From the NCBI RefSeq assembly GCF_000025545.1, contig NC_013889.1, positions 1,977,501 to 2,041,500 on the forward strand: a DNA stretch of 64,000 nt, in the 5' to 3' direction. Origin of the DNA: Thioalkalivibrio sp. K90mix. GTDB taxonomy: Bacteria > Pseudomonadota > Gammaproteobacteria > Ectothiorhodospirales > Ectothiorhodospiraceae. This document shows positions 37,598 to 47,281 of this stretch, piece after piece. The notes under the pieces were generated by a model. The model had not been told where the DNA came from. It did no database searches and saw nothing but the letters and a program-made list of their open reading frames with translations. A program made the position numbers and the translations under genes. Numbering within the stretch: position 1 is the first letter of the stretch; every line of letters starts with the position of its first letter.

Positions 37598-38377
37598 TCA
37601 GCGCGCCTTTCGTCGCTTCGTAGTGGGCGGGTTCAGGGGCTCGGCGGGCAGCCCCAGGCGCTCGACGATCGCGTCCCGCGAGGCCTCTGCCAGCGAACGG
37701 CGATCCTCTTCAGCGGTTTGCAGCGGCGCAAGGAAATGCACCTGCACGCGGGTCTCGCGGCGGCACAGCAGGTGCCAGGCATTCACGAGGAGGCGGTCGT
37801 CGTCGGTATAGGCGACCGGGACCGGACCGCCCTCGGGGCGCTCGTAGTCCAGCGCCACCGGCTGCACCGGATGGCCGTTCTCGGCCACCGCGGCAAACAG
37901 GCGCGGGTGGAAGCGGCGTACACCCTGCCCGCGGCTGGTCGTCCCTTCCGGAAACACGACGAAGTGCCGCCCCTCGTCGAGGCCCTCGCGCATGGCCTCG
38001 ATGTGGGCGTTCGCCTCGCCGGCGCCGCGGCGGATGAAGCGCGTGTCGTGCTGGCGCGCCAGCCAGCCGATCACCGGCCAGCGGGCGATCTCGTCCTTGG
38101 ACAGAAAACACGGATCCACGGCCGCGCCAATCAGCGGGATGTCCAGCCACGAGACATGGTTGGCAACCACCAGCGAGGCCTGCTCGGGCGGAGTGCCGGT
38201 CAGGCGAAAACGCACCCCCGCCAGCCACAGCGCACGGTCGTACCAGTCGCGGCGGGTGCGGCTGCGCGTCTCGAAGGCATCGCCCCGGCGCGACATGCGC
38301 CAGGTCAGCCAGACGCCCTTCAGCAGGTGCAGGAGAATGCGCATCAGCCTACCCGATGCCCGCAGGCTTCCCGTCAT
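37598..38377 (-). CDS. PlsC-type acyltransferase, OlsA-like
   Basis: This 259-residue protein has the acyltransferase motifs NHVSWLD and FPEGTTSRG and an N-terminal membrane segment. The ATG at 38377 has AGGAG 6 bp upstream and overlaps the end of the OlsB-like gene by 29 bp. PlsC-type enzymes acylate lysophosphatidate. Next to an OlsB-type enzyme they commonly act as OlsA, adding the second chain to lyso-ornithine lipid. OlsA is favoured by context; a general PlsC role is possible. Confidence 0.88.
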   Translation of the reverse strand: MTGSLRASGRLMRILLHLLKGVWLTWRMSRRGDAFETRSRTRRDWYDRALWLAGVRFRLTGTPPEQASLVVANHVSWLDIPLIGAAVDPCFLSKDEIARWPVIGWLARQHDTRFIRRGAGEANAHIEAMREGLDEGRHFVVFPEGTTSRGQGVRRFHPRLFAAVAENGHPVQPVALDYERPEGGPVPVAYTDDDRLLVNAWHLLCRRETRVQVHFLAPLQTAEEDRRSLAEASRDAIVERLGLPAEPLNPPTTKRRKAR

Positions 38378-39164
38378 GTGTCGCTCCTCGGCTAGTGGGC
38401 GCGGACGCGCCCAGGAAGTGCCGATGGTAGCGATCCGGAAGGTCCCTGACATCCAGCAGGACCAGCAGATCGGCGACATTGAAGTCGGGATCGTGACAGG
38501 CCTCGCCGCAGATACGGGCACCCAGGCGCAGGTAGGCCTTGAGCAGCGATGGCAAGCCGGCGCGCGAGGGTGTGCCGTGCCAGATACTGAGGGAGTTGGG
38601 CAGCGGCCGGCGCGGTGTGACGCGCAGACGCGACGGGCCGCGATGAAACAGGCGCAGCCAGGCAAGCTGGGCCGGGGTCCGTTCGGTCAGCGAAAGGCTG
38701 GCGCAGCCCATCAGGTACTGATACTGCCGCGCGGTCATAAAGCGGGCGAGACCGGACCAAAGGGCATTGATCGCCGCACCCTGACGCTGATCCGCGCGCA
38801 CACAGGTGCGCCCGATCTCCAGCGTCTTGCCGGGCAGGTTCATCAACGGGCCCAGCTCGAACTCGGCCAGTGAGTAAAACCCACCGGCAACGGCCGCGCT
38901 CTCCTCGGTCAGGATGCGCGTGCAGGCGACCAGCTCCCCGGTGCGGGGCTCGCGTACCAGGAGGTGATGGCAGTGGGGATCCAGATAATCGGCATCCAGC
39001 TCGCCTTCGGCGTCGGAAATCCGCGCGCCCATCTCCTCCGCGAACACGGAGTAGCGCAGGCGCTGAGCGGCCTCCAGGTCGCCCGGTCCGGCGGCCAGAT
39101 GGACGCGAAAGCCCGTCTCGGCGTGAGCCGCCTTCGCGGGCGGGATGATCTGCGGTGCGGACAT
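38349..39164 (-). CDS. GNAT-type N-acyltransferase, OlsB-like
   Basis: This 271-residue protein is an Acetyltransf_5-type acyltransferase (LAAAGPGDLEAAQRLRYSVF-like entry near residue 22, then LEIGRTCVRADQRQGAAINAL). It is related to OlsB, which transfers a 3-hydroxyacyl chain from ACP to ornithine. GGAGGT stands 7 bp before the ATG at 39164. With the overlapping PlsC-type gene it makes the usual olsB-olsA pair for ornithine lipids. It is longer than rhizobial OlsB, as in the hemolysin-like branch. Confidence 0.85.
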   Translation of the reverse strand: MSAPQIIPPAKAAHAETGFRVHLAAGPGDLEAAQRLRYSVFAEEMGARISDAEGELDADYLDPHCHHLLVREPRTGELVACTRILTEESAAVAGGFYSLAEFELGPLMNLPGKTLEIGRTCVRADQRQGAAINALWSGLARFMTARQYQYLMGCASLSLTERTPAQLAWLRLFHRGPSRLRVTPRRPLPNSLSIWHGTPSRAGLPSLLKAYLRLGARICGEACHDPDFNVADLLVLLDVRDLPDRYHRHFLGASAPTSRGATHDGKPAGIG

Positions 39165-39277
39165 GGGCGCCACCTCCGGTTGAACTGTCCCGGAGGCTAC
39201 GCCCGCGATTTGACGACCTCGTGTAACCCGCGTGACGTTCCCGTGAACACGCCACGGGTGCCAGCGGGGAGGGTTTT

Positions 39278-39691
39278 CTACGGCAGCTGACCGGTATAGG
39301 CCCCGGATTCCACCGGCAGGTCCTCGGCCTCCCATCCCTTGATACCGCCGGCCACGTTCACGACCTGGCCAAAGCCCATTTCACGCAGGCGCTGCACGGA
39401 CATCGCGGCACGTCCGCCCGTGGCACACATCACGGCCACCGGTTTGTCGCGGGCGTTGACCAGCGCTTCGATGCGATGCGGCGTGTTCGGGTCCGCCGCG
39501 CCTTCCAGCAGGCCGCGCGGAATCAGCAGCGAGTTCGGCACATGGATCTTTTCGTATTCGTACGGTTCGCGCACGTCCACCAGCAGCCAGTCCTCGCCAG
39601 CCTCCATCTTCTCGGAGAGTGCCTCGGGGGAGATCTCCTCGACGTGCTGGCGCGCCTCGGCGACGAAATCCATCAACTTCTTCTCGCTCAT
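39278..39691 (-). CDS. Rhodanese-domain protein
   Basis: This 137-residue single-domain rhodanese has its active-site Cys at C89 in VMCATGGRAAMSV, preceded by VDVREPYEYEKIHVPNS. It should carry persulfide sulfur or act in sulfur transfer or detoxification. It is soluble, with no signal peptide. A REP palindrome lies just upstream of its start. Confidence 0.92.
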   Translation of the reverse strand: MSEKKLMDFVAEARQHVEEISPEALSEKMEAGEDWLLVDVREPYEYEKIHVPNSLLIPRGLLEGAADPNTPHRIEALVNARDKPVAVMCATGGRAAMSVQRLREMGFGQVVNVAGGIKGWEAEDLPVESGAYTGQLP

Positions 39692-39729
39692 TCGAACATT
39701 CCTTTTTGCAATGAATCGGACGCCCCCCG

Positions 39730-39806
39730 CAGGAGGCTGCTTGCAGGCGAACGTTCCTGCCTATGTCCGACTCTGGCAGGGGCTTCGCCTGCAAGCAGGC
39801 TCCTAC
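39730..39806. repeat. REP palindrome, near-copy of the one at 15218
   Basis: Left arm 39730-39751 and right arm 39784-39806 form a 22-23-bp stem with two mismatches. The right arm is identical to that at 15273-15295 (TTCGCCTGCAAGCAGGCTCC and on). It lies between the rhodanese and DUF255 genes. Confidence 0.88.
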
Positions 39807-39850
39807 AAACGGGGCTGACTCATTCTATCGTGGGTGCGTGGCCGGGTGAT

Positions 39851-41884
39851 TCAACCCGCGGCGAGCACACCTTCCAGGGCAGCGGGGTCGGTCACGGGCA
39901 CTTCGCAGTGCAGGCCGCGGCAGAGATAGGCGCGCACACCCGTCTCCGGGGCGGCCTTCTCCGCCAGCGCGGGAGGCAGATCGTCCGCCTGCGCCGGAAT
40001 CGCGAAGACCCACATCGGAGCATCATGCGCGCGCAGCCGTTGCTGCCACGGAGCAAGTTCGTCAGCCGCTCCGCGCAGCACGACCAGCGGCGGCGGCTGC
40101 TGGTGCATGTCCAGTGCGACCAGCAGGCTCATGTGGCCCAACGGGGCCTGTTCGATCATCGGCCCGGCGTTGGCCAGCGTGCGCTCGGCGGCCTCCAGAT
40201 AGCGCGGCTCGGCGAGCAGGTAGCCCAGTTTCTGCAGGGCCTGCGCGGCAATGCCATTACCGGCGGCCATCGCATCGTCGGCGTAGACCTTGGGCCGCTG
40301 GATCAGCGCCTCGTGATCGCGCGCGGTATAGAAGAAGCCACCGTGTTCGGTATCCTCGAAGTCGGCCAGCAGGGCCTCTGCCAGGGTCGTGGCCCAGCCC
40401 AGCAGGTCGCCATCCCACTCGACCTCCAGTAGTGCCAGCGTGGCCTCCAGCAACAGGGCGTGGTCGTCCAGATAGGCGCGCGGCAGTTCGCTGGTGGCGC
40501 CCTCGCGGAAGCTGGCAAACAGCCGGCCGTCGTGCCAGAGCCGTTCACGCACCGCGCGCATCGCCGCGCGCGCGAGTCCCAGCCAATCGTGCCGTTCGAG
40601 CGCACGCGCCGCGCGGGCGAGCCCGTTGATCATCAGCGCGTTCCAGGCCCCCAGGATCTTGTCGTCGCGATGCGGCCGCACGCGCTGCTCGCGGGCGGCC
40701 AGCAGGCGCTCGCGGGCACGTCCCAGGCGCGTTTCCGCCTCGGACTCGTCGATACCCAGGGCATCGGCCACGGTCGCGATCGGGGCCACCTCGTGCAGGT
40801 GCCAGCGACCCTCGAAATTGGCCGGGCCGTTCAGCCCCCAGACCCGGCTGGCGACCACCCACTCGTCCTCCGGCAGCAGGCCCTCGACCATCTCCGGATC
40901 CCAGACGTAGAAGCGGCCCTCCTCGCCCTCGGAATCGGCATCGAGGCTGGAGTAGAAGGCGCCGGAGGGGTCGCGCATCTCGCGCTCCAGCCAGGCGACC
41001 GTCTGTTCGGCCACACGCCGGGCACGGTCGTCGCCGGCGGCCGCGCGCTCGGCATACAGGCCCAGCAGCGGCCCGTTGTCGTAGAGCATCTTCTCGAAGT
41101 GCGGGATCATCCAGCGCGCATCCACCGAGTAGCGGCAGAAGCCGCCGCCCACCTGGTCGAAGATCCCGCCTGCGGCCATCGCCGCGAGCGTCCGCTCGAG
41201 CATGCGCTCGGCCTCGGCATCATTGTGGCGCGCCGCGTGCCAGGCCAGCCATTCCAGGCTCGCCGGGTGCGGGAACTTGGGTGCATCGCCAAAGCCACCG
41301 AACTGATCGTCGAAGGTCTGGGCCAGCTCGGCCCGCGCCTTGTCCAGCACCCCGATCGCCGGGATCGCCCCGCCTGCCGGTCGATAAATGCGCGCCAATG
41401 CCTGCTGCAGCGACTCGTTCTGGCGCTGGATCTCGTCCGGGTGCTCGGCGAGAAAATCGGCCACGCGATTCATCAGGTCGACGAACGACGGCAGCCCGTG
41501 ACGCGGGGTGCTCGGAAAGTACGTGCCGGCAAAGAACGGCACCTGGTCGGGTGTCAGGAACACCGTCAGCGGCCAGCCACCCGGGCGCTGCGACAGCAGC
41601 ATGTGGGCATTCTGGTAGATGCGGTCGAGGTCGGGACGTTCCTCGCGGTCCACCTTGATATTGATGAAGCGACGGTTCATCACCTCGGCGGTGGCCGGGT
41701 CCTCGAACGATTCATGCGCCATCACATGGCACCAGTGGCAGGCCGAGTAGCCGATCGACAGCAAGATCGGCTTGTCCTCGCGGCGGGCGCGTTCCAGCGC
41801 GTCCTCGCCCCACGGATACCAGTCCACGGGGTTGTCGGCATGCTGTAGCAGATACGGGCTGCTGGCTCCGGCCAGTCGATTCAT
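39851..41884 (-). CDS. DUF255 thioredoxin-fold / epimerase-like protein (YyaL type)
   Basis: This 677-residue protein has an N-terminal thioredoxin-like DUF255 domain with [11 protein letters not shown] (CxxC at about 48-51) and [16 protein letters not shown]. The remainder is an alpha/alpha barrel of the N-acylglucosamine epimerase type. Homologues include YyaL and SPATA20; the reaction is not known. GGGAGGT precedes the ATG at 41884, and the longer open frame overlaps the divergent lgt leader. Confidence 0.92.
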   Translation of the reverse strand: MNRLAGASSPYLLQHADNPVDWYPWGEDALERARREDKPILLSIGYSACHWCHVMAHESFEDPATAEVMNRRFINIKVDREERPDLDRIYQNAHMLLSQRPGGWPLTVFLTPDQVPFFAGTYFPSTPRHGLPSFVDLMNRVADFLAEHPDEIQRQNESLQQALARIYRPAGGAIPAIGVLDKARAELAQTFDDQFGGFGDAPKFPHPASLEWLAWHAARHNDAEAERMLERTLAAMAAGGIFDQVGGGFCRYSVDARWMIPHFEKMLYDNGPLLGLYAERAAAGDDRARRVAEQTVAWLEREMRDPSGAFYSSLDADSEGEEGRFYVWDPEMVEGLLPEDEWVVASRVWGLNGPANFEGRWHLHEVAPIATVADALGIDESEAETRLGRARERLLAAREQRVRPHRDDKILGAWNALMINGLARAARALERHDWLGLARAAMRAVRERLWHDGRLFASFREGATSELPRAYLDDHALLLEATLALLEVEWDGDLLGWATTLAEALLADFEDTEHGGFFYTARDHEALIQRPKVYADDAMAAGNGIAAQALQKLGYLLAEPRYLEAAERTLANAGPMIEQAPLGHMSLLVALDMHQQPPPLVVLRGAADELAPWQQRLRAHDAPMWVFAIPAQADDLPPALAEKAAPETGVRAYLCRGLHCEVPVTDPAALEGVLAAG

Positions 41885-41986
41885 CGCACGACCTCCCTGG
41901 AAATCGGATTCGCCCCGGCGGGTACAGGTGCACGCCAGGGCCAGGCCGGGTAGCATGTGCAGCCGATTTTCCATCCGCAAGCGACC

Positions 41987-42802
41987 ATGCCCACGCACCC
42001 GTTTATCGATCCGGTCGCCCTGTCGCTGGGGCCACTAACCCTGTACTGGTACGGGCTGATGTACCTGATCGGCTTCGTGGCCTTCTGGGCGCTGGGGGCC
42101 TGGCGTGCGCGCGCACAGGGCTGGGCGCCCCTGCAACCAGTACAGGTGGGCGACCTCCTGTTCTGGGGCGCGATCGGCGTGATCATCGGCGGACGTCTGG
42201 GCTATGCCCTGTTCTACAACCTGGATGCCACACTCGCCGACCCGGTCAGCCTGTTCCGCGTCTGGGAGGGTGGCATGGCCTTCCACGGCGGTCTGGTCGG
42301 GGTGCTTGTAACCTCCTGGCTCTATGCACGCCGGCTCGGCGTGGGCTTCTTCCGCCTGACGGACTTTGTCGCCCCGCTGGTACCGATTGGCCTGGGCGCG
42401 GGGCGTATCGGGAACTGGATCAACGGGGAGCTGTGGGGCAAGCCCACCGACCTGCCCTGGGCGATGATCTTCCCGGCTGCGGACTACGTGCCGCGCCACC
42501 CGTCACAGCTTTACCAGGCGTTCCTCGAGGGGCTGGTGCTGTTCGTGGTGCTATGGATCGTCTCGCGTCACCCGCGCCGTACGGGGCTGGTTTCCGGGCT
42601 GTTCCTGACGCTCTACGGCAGCTTCCGCTTCCTGGTCGAGTTCGTGCGTGTGCCGGATGCGCATATCGGCTATCTGGCCTTCGACTGGCTGACGCTCGGC
42701 CAGGTACTGAGCCTGCCGGTCATCCTGTTCGGGATCGGCCTGATCGTCTGGTCGCGCAAGAACGCCGTGCCGGAATCCCGCCCGGCTACCGAGAACCCCT
42801 GA
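41987..42802 (+). CDS. lgt: Prolipoprotein diacylglyceryl transferase
   Basis: This 271-residue polytopic membrane enzyme transfers diacylglycerol to the lipobox Cys of prolipoproteins. The signature [15 protein letters not shown] is present, along with [11 protein letters not shown] and GGMAFHGG. The ATG at 41987 fits the family start; an in-frame GTG at 41957 would add ten residues. thyA begins 1 bp after its stop. Confidence 0.96.
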   Translation: MPTHPFIDPVALSLGPLTLYWYGLMYLIGFVAFWALGAWRARAQGWAPLQPVQVGDLLFWGAIGVIIGGRLGYALFYNLDATLADPVSLFRVWEGGMAFHGGLVGVLVTSWLYARRLGVGFFRLTDFVAPLVPIGLGAGRIGNWINGELWGKPTDLPWAMIFPAADYVPRHPSQLYQAFLEGLVLFVVLWIVSRHPRRTGLVSGLFLTLYGSFRFLVEFVRVPDAHIGYLAFDWLTLGQVLSLPVILFGIGLIVWSRKNAVPESRPATENP

Positions 42803-42803
42803 C

Positions 42804-43622
42804 ATGCAGCAATACCTTGATCTCGTCCGCCACATCCGCGCGCACGGCATCGACCGTCCGGACCGTACTGGCACGGGCACGCGTTCGGTGTTCGGTTACC
42901 AGATGCGCTTCGACCTGGCCGCGGGCTTTCCGCTGGTCACCACCAAACGCACGCACCTGCGCTCGGTGATCCACGAACTGCTGTGGTTCATCCGCGGCGA
43001 AACGAACATCGGCTATCTCAAGGAGCACAAGGTTCGCATCTGGGACGAGTGGGCGACCGAGGGCGGGGACCTCGGCCCGATCTACGGGGCGCAGTGGCGC
43101 AACTGGGCCGGGCACGACCAGCTGGCCGAACTGGTGAGCAACCTGAAGAACCGTCCCTACTCCCGGCGCCACATCATCAGCGCCTGGAACGTGGCCGATC
43201 TGCCGGACGAGTCCATCTCGCCGCAGGAGAACGCGAACGCCGGGCGCATGGCGCTGGCGCCCTGCCACACCCTGTTCCAGTTCTACGTCGCCGACGGCCG
43301 CCTGTCCTGCCAGCTCTACCAGCGCAGCGCCGATGTCTTCCTCGGCGTGCCGTTCAACATCGCCAGCTATGCCCTGTTCACGCACATGCTGGCGCAGGTG
43401 GCCGACCTGGAACCGGGCGACTTCGTGCACACCTTCGGCGATGCCCACCTGTATCACAATCACGAACAGCAGGTGGACGAACTGCTGGGCCGCGAGCCCC
43501 TGCCACTGCCCACCCTGCACCTGAATCCCGAGGTCACGGACCTGTTCGCCTTCACCTTCGACGACATCGAGGTGCGTGACTACCAGTCGCACCCGCCAAT
43601 CAAGGCGCCGGTGGCGATCTGA
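42804..43622 (+). CDS. thyA: Thymidylate synthase
   Basis: This 272-residue enzyme methylates dUMP with methylene-tetrahydrofolate. The catalytic Cys is C154 in [10 protein letters not shown], and the folate/dUMP motifs [17 protein letters not shown] and HLYHNH are present. It is translationally close to lgt and folA, the usual gammaproteobacterial lgt-thyA-folA order. Confidence 0.98.
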   Translation: MQQYLDLVRHIRAHGIDRPDRTGTGTRSVFGYQMRFDLAAGFPLVTTKRTHLRSVIHELLWFIRGETNIGYLKEHKVRIWDEWATEGGDLGPIYGAQWRNWAGHDQLAELVSNLKNRPYSRRHIISAWNVADLPDESISPQENANAGRMALAPCHTLFQFYVADGRLSCQLYQRSADVFLGVPFNIASYALFTHMLAQVADLEPGDFVHTFGDAHLYHNHEQQVDELLGREPLPLPTLHLNPEVTDLFAFTFDDIEVRDYQSHPPIKAPVAI

Positions 43623-44113
43623 TGGCGACTCCCGAGATTCACCTGATCGTCGCGCTGGACCCGAACCATGTGATCGGGCGCGACAACGACCTGCCCTGGC
43701 ACCTGCCGAAGGACCTGCAGCACTTCAAGCGTGTCACCGACGGGCACCCGATGATCATGGGTCGGCGCACGTTCGAGTCCATTGGCCGCCCCCTGCCGAA
43801 ACGCCGCAACCTGGTGCTCACGCGCCAGGCGGACTGGCGGGCGGATGGAGTGGAGGTCTATCCGGATCTCGATAGCGCCCTCGCCTCCATCCCGCAGGGC
43901 CCGGCCTTCGTGATCGGCGGTGCCGGGCTGTTCGCCGAGGCCCTGCCCCGAGCCTCGGTGCTGCACCTGACCCGCGTGCACGAACCCCATGCCGGGGACA
44001 CCTGGTTCCCGGCCATCAACCCCGATGACTGGGACTGCGTCTGGTCCGAACGCCACGAACCCGACGACCGCCACGCCTGCGCCTTTACCTTCGAACGCCT
44101 GGAGCGCCGCTAA
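43622..44113 (+). CDS. folA: Dihydrofolate reductase
   Basis: This 163-residue enzyme regenerates tetrahydrofolate after ThyA. The active-site region GRDNDLPWHLPKDLQHF, then MGRRTFESIG, and GGAGLFAEAL are all present. The ATG overlaps the thyA stop as TGATG. Confidence 0.97.
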   Translation: MATPEIHLIVALDPNHVIGRDNDLPWHLPKDLQHFKRVTDGHPMIMGRRTFESIGRPLPKRRNLVLTRQADWRADGVEVYPDLDSALASIPQGPAFVIGGAGLFAEALPRASVLHLTRVHEPHAGDTWFPAINPDDWDCVWSERHEPDDRHACAFTFERLERR

Positions 44114-44188
44114 ACCGAAGCGCCCGGTGCGCCCGGAAAGCACCAGCGGGTTGCGCAGACGGGCCTGACCGTGCGTACACTTCCCGTC

Positions 44189-45589
44189 ATGGCACAACTG
44201 ACCTTTCAGGGGGCGACCGGCGAAGTCACCGGGTCGCGTTATCTCCTCGAGACCGACGACGCCCGCATCCTTCTGGAATGCGGCCTGCATCAGGGCAACA
44301 GCGAGGCGGACGAGGCGAATCGCGCCTCGCTGACCGAGCTGGCGGAAACGATCAATGCGGTGATCCTGTCGCACGGGCATCTGGATCACTCGGGGCTATT
44401 GCCCAAGCTCGTGCGCGACGGCTACCGCGGGCCGATCTACTGCACACCGGGCACGGAGGAGCTGCTCGAGATCATGCTCGAGGACGCCGCGTTCGTGATG
44501 AGCAAGGACATCGAGTGGGAGAACAAGTGGCGCCGCCGCGCGGACAAGCCCCTGCTGGAGCCAATCTACGACATCGATGATGTCGCAACCACGCTGGGAC
44601 TTTGCCGGGCCATCCCCTACGGCGACACCCACACCATCGCGGGCGATGTCCGACTGACCTTTCGCGATGCCGGGCATATCCTCGGTTCAGCCATCGTGGA
44701 CCTGATCGTGCCATCCGGCGGGCGCGACCGGCACCTGGTCTTCTCCGGAGACCTCGGCAATGCCGACGCGGTCCTGATGCACGCTCCGACCCGCCCGGAA
44801 CACGCGGACCACGTGCTGCTGGAGAGCACCTATGGCAACCGCGACCACCGCCCGATGGACGAGACGGTCGAGGAATTTGCTCAAGTGCTGGCCGAGGCCG
44901 ACAAGAGCGGCGGCAACGTGCTGATCCCGGCCTTCGCCGTGGGGCGCACGCAGGAGATCCTCTACCACCTGAGCATGCTGCATCACGCCGGCCGCCTGCC
45001 GCAGCAGAAGGTCTTCCTCGACAGCCCGATGGCCATCAAGGTCACCGAGCTCTACGCCCGCCTGCGCCGGACGCTGGACCCGGAGGACATGGACCGGCTG
45101 CACCAGGCCGCGAACGGCGACCCGAACGGCTATCTGCCCGGGCTTCAGGTCTGCCGCACGGTGGAGGAATCCATGGCGATCAACCGCATCACCGGTGGCG
45201 CGATCATCATCGCCGGCTCCGGCATGTGCAACGGCGGACGCATCCGTCACCACATGAAATACAACCTGTGGCGACGCGAGGCGCACCTGGTGATCGTCGG
45301 CTTCCAGGCGGCGGGTACGTTGGGACGGCGGCTGGTGGACGGCGCCGAGAAGGTCAAGCTGCTGGGCGAAGACGTTGCAGTGAACGCGAAGGTCCACACC
45401 CTGGGCGGCTTTTCCGCCCACGCCGGGCGCAGCCAGCTGCTCGACTGGGCACGCGGTTTTCAGCACCAGCCGGTGTTCCATCTGGTCCACGGCGAGCCAG
45501 AAGCGCGCGAGGCCCTGGCCGCCGGCCTGCGCGACGAGCTAGGGGCCGAGGCGCATGTACCCGCCTTCGGCGAGACCATCACCCTGTAG
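44189..45589 (+). CDS. MBL-fold beta-CASP ribonuclease-like protein
   Basis: This 466-residue metallo-beta-lactamase nuclease is of the Cft2/CPSF73-like bacterial branch. Metal ligands are in HGHLDHSG, DAGHILGSA and FSGDLGN. The beta-CASP and RMMBL regions include GGFSAHAGR and HLVHGEPEAREAL. It is expected to cut or trim RNA. An in-frame GTG at 44171 is an alternative start; the ATG matches the family N-terminus MxLTFxGA. Confidence 0.92.
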   Translation: MAQLTFQGATGEVTGSRYLLETDDARILLECGLHQGNSEADEANRASLTELAETINAVILSHGHLDHSGLLPKLVRDGYRGPIYCTPGTEELLEIMLEDAAFVMSKDIEWENKWRRRADKPLLEPIYDIDDVATTLGLCRAIPYGDTHTIAGDVRLTFRDAGHILGSAIVDLIVPSGGRDRHLVFSGDLGNADAVLMHAPTRPEHADHVLLESTYGNRDHRPMDETVEEFAQVLAEADKSGGNVLIPAFAVGRTQEILYHLSMLHHAGRLPQQKVFLDSPMAIKVTELYARLRRTLDPEDMDRLHQAANGDPNGYLPGLQVCRTVEESMAINRITGGAIIIAGSGMCNGGRIRHHMKYNLWRREAHLVIVGFQAAGTLGRRLVDGAEKVKLLGEDVAVNAKVHTLGGFSAHAGRSQLLDWARGFQHQPVFHLVHGEPEAREALAAGLRDELGAEAHVPAFGETITL

Positions 45590-45610
45590 CGCCGCGCTCC
45601 CACAACACCG

Positions 45611-47281
45611 ATGCCGGAGGCCGAAGCCGTCAGCACCTATGCCCTGATCGCCGGCTTCCTCGGCGGTCTCGGGCTGTTCCTGCTCGGGATGACCCTGCTG
45701 ACCGACGGCCTGAAGACGGCTGGCGGCAAAGCATTGCAACACATCCTTGGGCAGTGGACCCGCACCCGGCCACACGCCCTCGCCTCGGGCATGGGTGTGA
45801 CCGCCCTCGTGCAGTCTTCCAGTGCGGTCACGGTCGCCACCATCGGCTTCGCCAATGCCGGCCTGCTGACGCTGGGCCAGTCGGTCTGGGTGATCTTCGG
45901 GTCCAACGTCGGCACCACCATGACCGGCTGGCTGGTCGCCCTGATCGGCTTCAACATCCGCATCGAGGCCTTTGCCCTGCCGGCGATCGGCATCGGCGCC
46001 CTGCTCTACCTGTTCATGAAGGCCGCACGCCCACGCTACCTGGGTCTGGCCCTGGCCGGCTTCGGCCTGCTGTTCTTCGGGATCGATGTACTGCGCGAGA
46101 CCTTCGAGGGTCTGAGCGCGACCTTCGACCTCTCCGCCCTCGCCCGACCGGGCTTCGCCGGACTGTTGATCATGGTCGGCATCGGCGCGTTGCTGACCGT
46201 GCTGATGCAGAGCTCGTCGGCATCCATGGCAATGGCCCTGACCGCCGCGATGAGCGGGGCCGTGCCGCTGGAGGCCGCGGCCGCCGCAGTTATCGGGGCG
46301 AACCTCGGGACCACGGTCAAGGCACTCCTGGTCGTGATCGGCGCGACCCCGAACGCCAAGCGCGTCGCGGCGGCCCACGTGATCTTCAACGGCCTGACCG
46401 CGATCGTCGCATTGCTGATCCTGCCCTGGTTCCTGGCCGCGATCGCCTGGATCTGGGGCAGCACCGGGGAGGCCCCGGCCCCGGCGGTACTGCTGGCGCT
46501 GTTCCATACCGCGTTCAACCTGCTGGGTGTGGCGCTGATGGTGCCTGTCGCCCCGCCGATGATCCGCTTCCTGCAGATGCGTTTTCGCACGGAAGAGGAG
46601 GACATCGCCCGGCCACGTTTCCTTGACCGGCACAGCGCCGGCGTACCGGACCTGGCACTGCAGTCGCTGCTGCAGGAGACGGACCGGCTGGCGGATATCA
46701 GCCACTCTATGGCGCGCGAGGCCCTGCGGGCCGATCCGCCAGCCGAGGGCAGCCTGGACACCCGCCGGGCCGCCGTCGAGCAGCTGACGGCGGCGATCAG
46801 CGATTTCGCCACCCGCACCGCCAACCACCCCATGCCGCAGGCGGTAGGACACGGGATCGCCGAGGTCGTCCGCATCGCCCGCTATCATCGCGAGATAGCC
46901 GTATTGGCCGAGCAGATCACCGACCTGCGCAGGCACTCCACCGGCGAGGAACGCCCAGCCGTCAGCGACCAGCGCCGCGCGTGGCAGGAGCAGGTCATCC
47001 GCGCCCTCGACCTGGCCAACCTCGAGCCCGAAAATGGCGAGAACATCGCGGCCGCCGAGGCCGTCCAATCGGTTGAAGTCGCCTATGCCGACCTAAAGGC
47101 CGCACTGCTGCGCGAGGGGACCTTCGGCTCGCTGAGCATGGCCGAGATGGAGCGGCAGCTGCGGATCATCAGCATGGCGCGTCGCCTGGTGACGCAGGCC
47201 GACAAGGCTCGACGCCACACCGAGAACCTGGAAAACCATCCTCGTGACATCGATTCGACACTGGATTCGGAAGCCGCATGA
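45611..47281 (+). CDS. Na+/phosphate cotransporter with PhoU-like C-terminus
   Basis: This 556-residue NptA/YjbB-type transporter has the two inverted QSSS repeats (QSSSAVTVATIGFANAG and QSSSASMAMALTAAMSG) in eight or so membrane helices. A cytosolic PhoU-like helical domain runs from about residue 340. It couples phosphate movement to Na+. Its stop overlaps the RNA-ligase start by 4 bases (ATGA). Confidence 0.93.
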   Translation: MPEAEAVSTYALIAGFLGGLGLFLLGMTLLTDGLKTAGGKALQHILGQWTRTRPHALASGMGVTALVQSSSAVTVATIGFANAGLLTLGQSVWVIFGSNVGTTMTGWLVALIGFNIRIEAFALPAIGIGALLYLFMKAARPRYLGLALAGFGLLFFGIDVLRETFEGLSATFDLSALARPGFAGLLIMVGIGALLTVLMQSSSASMAMALTAAMSGAVPLEAAAAAVIGANLGTTVKALLVVIGATPNAKRVAAAHVIFNGLTAIVALLILPWFLAAIAWIWGSTGEAPAPAVLLALFHTAFNLLGVALMVPVAPPMIRFLQMRFRTEEEDIARPRFLDRHSAGVPDLALQSLLQETDRLADISHSMAREALRADPPAEGSLDTRRAAVEQLTAAISDFATRTANHPMPQAVGHGIAEVVRIARYHREIAVLAEQITDLRRHSTGEERPAVSDQRRAWQEQVIRALDLANLEPENGENIAAAEAVQSVEVAYADLKAALLREGTFGSLSMAEMERQLRIISMARRLVTQADKARRHTENLENHPRDIDSTLDSEAA

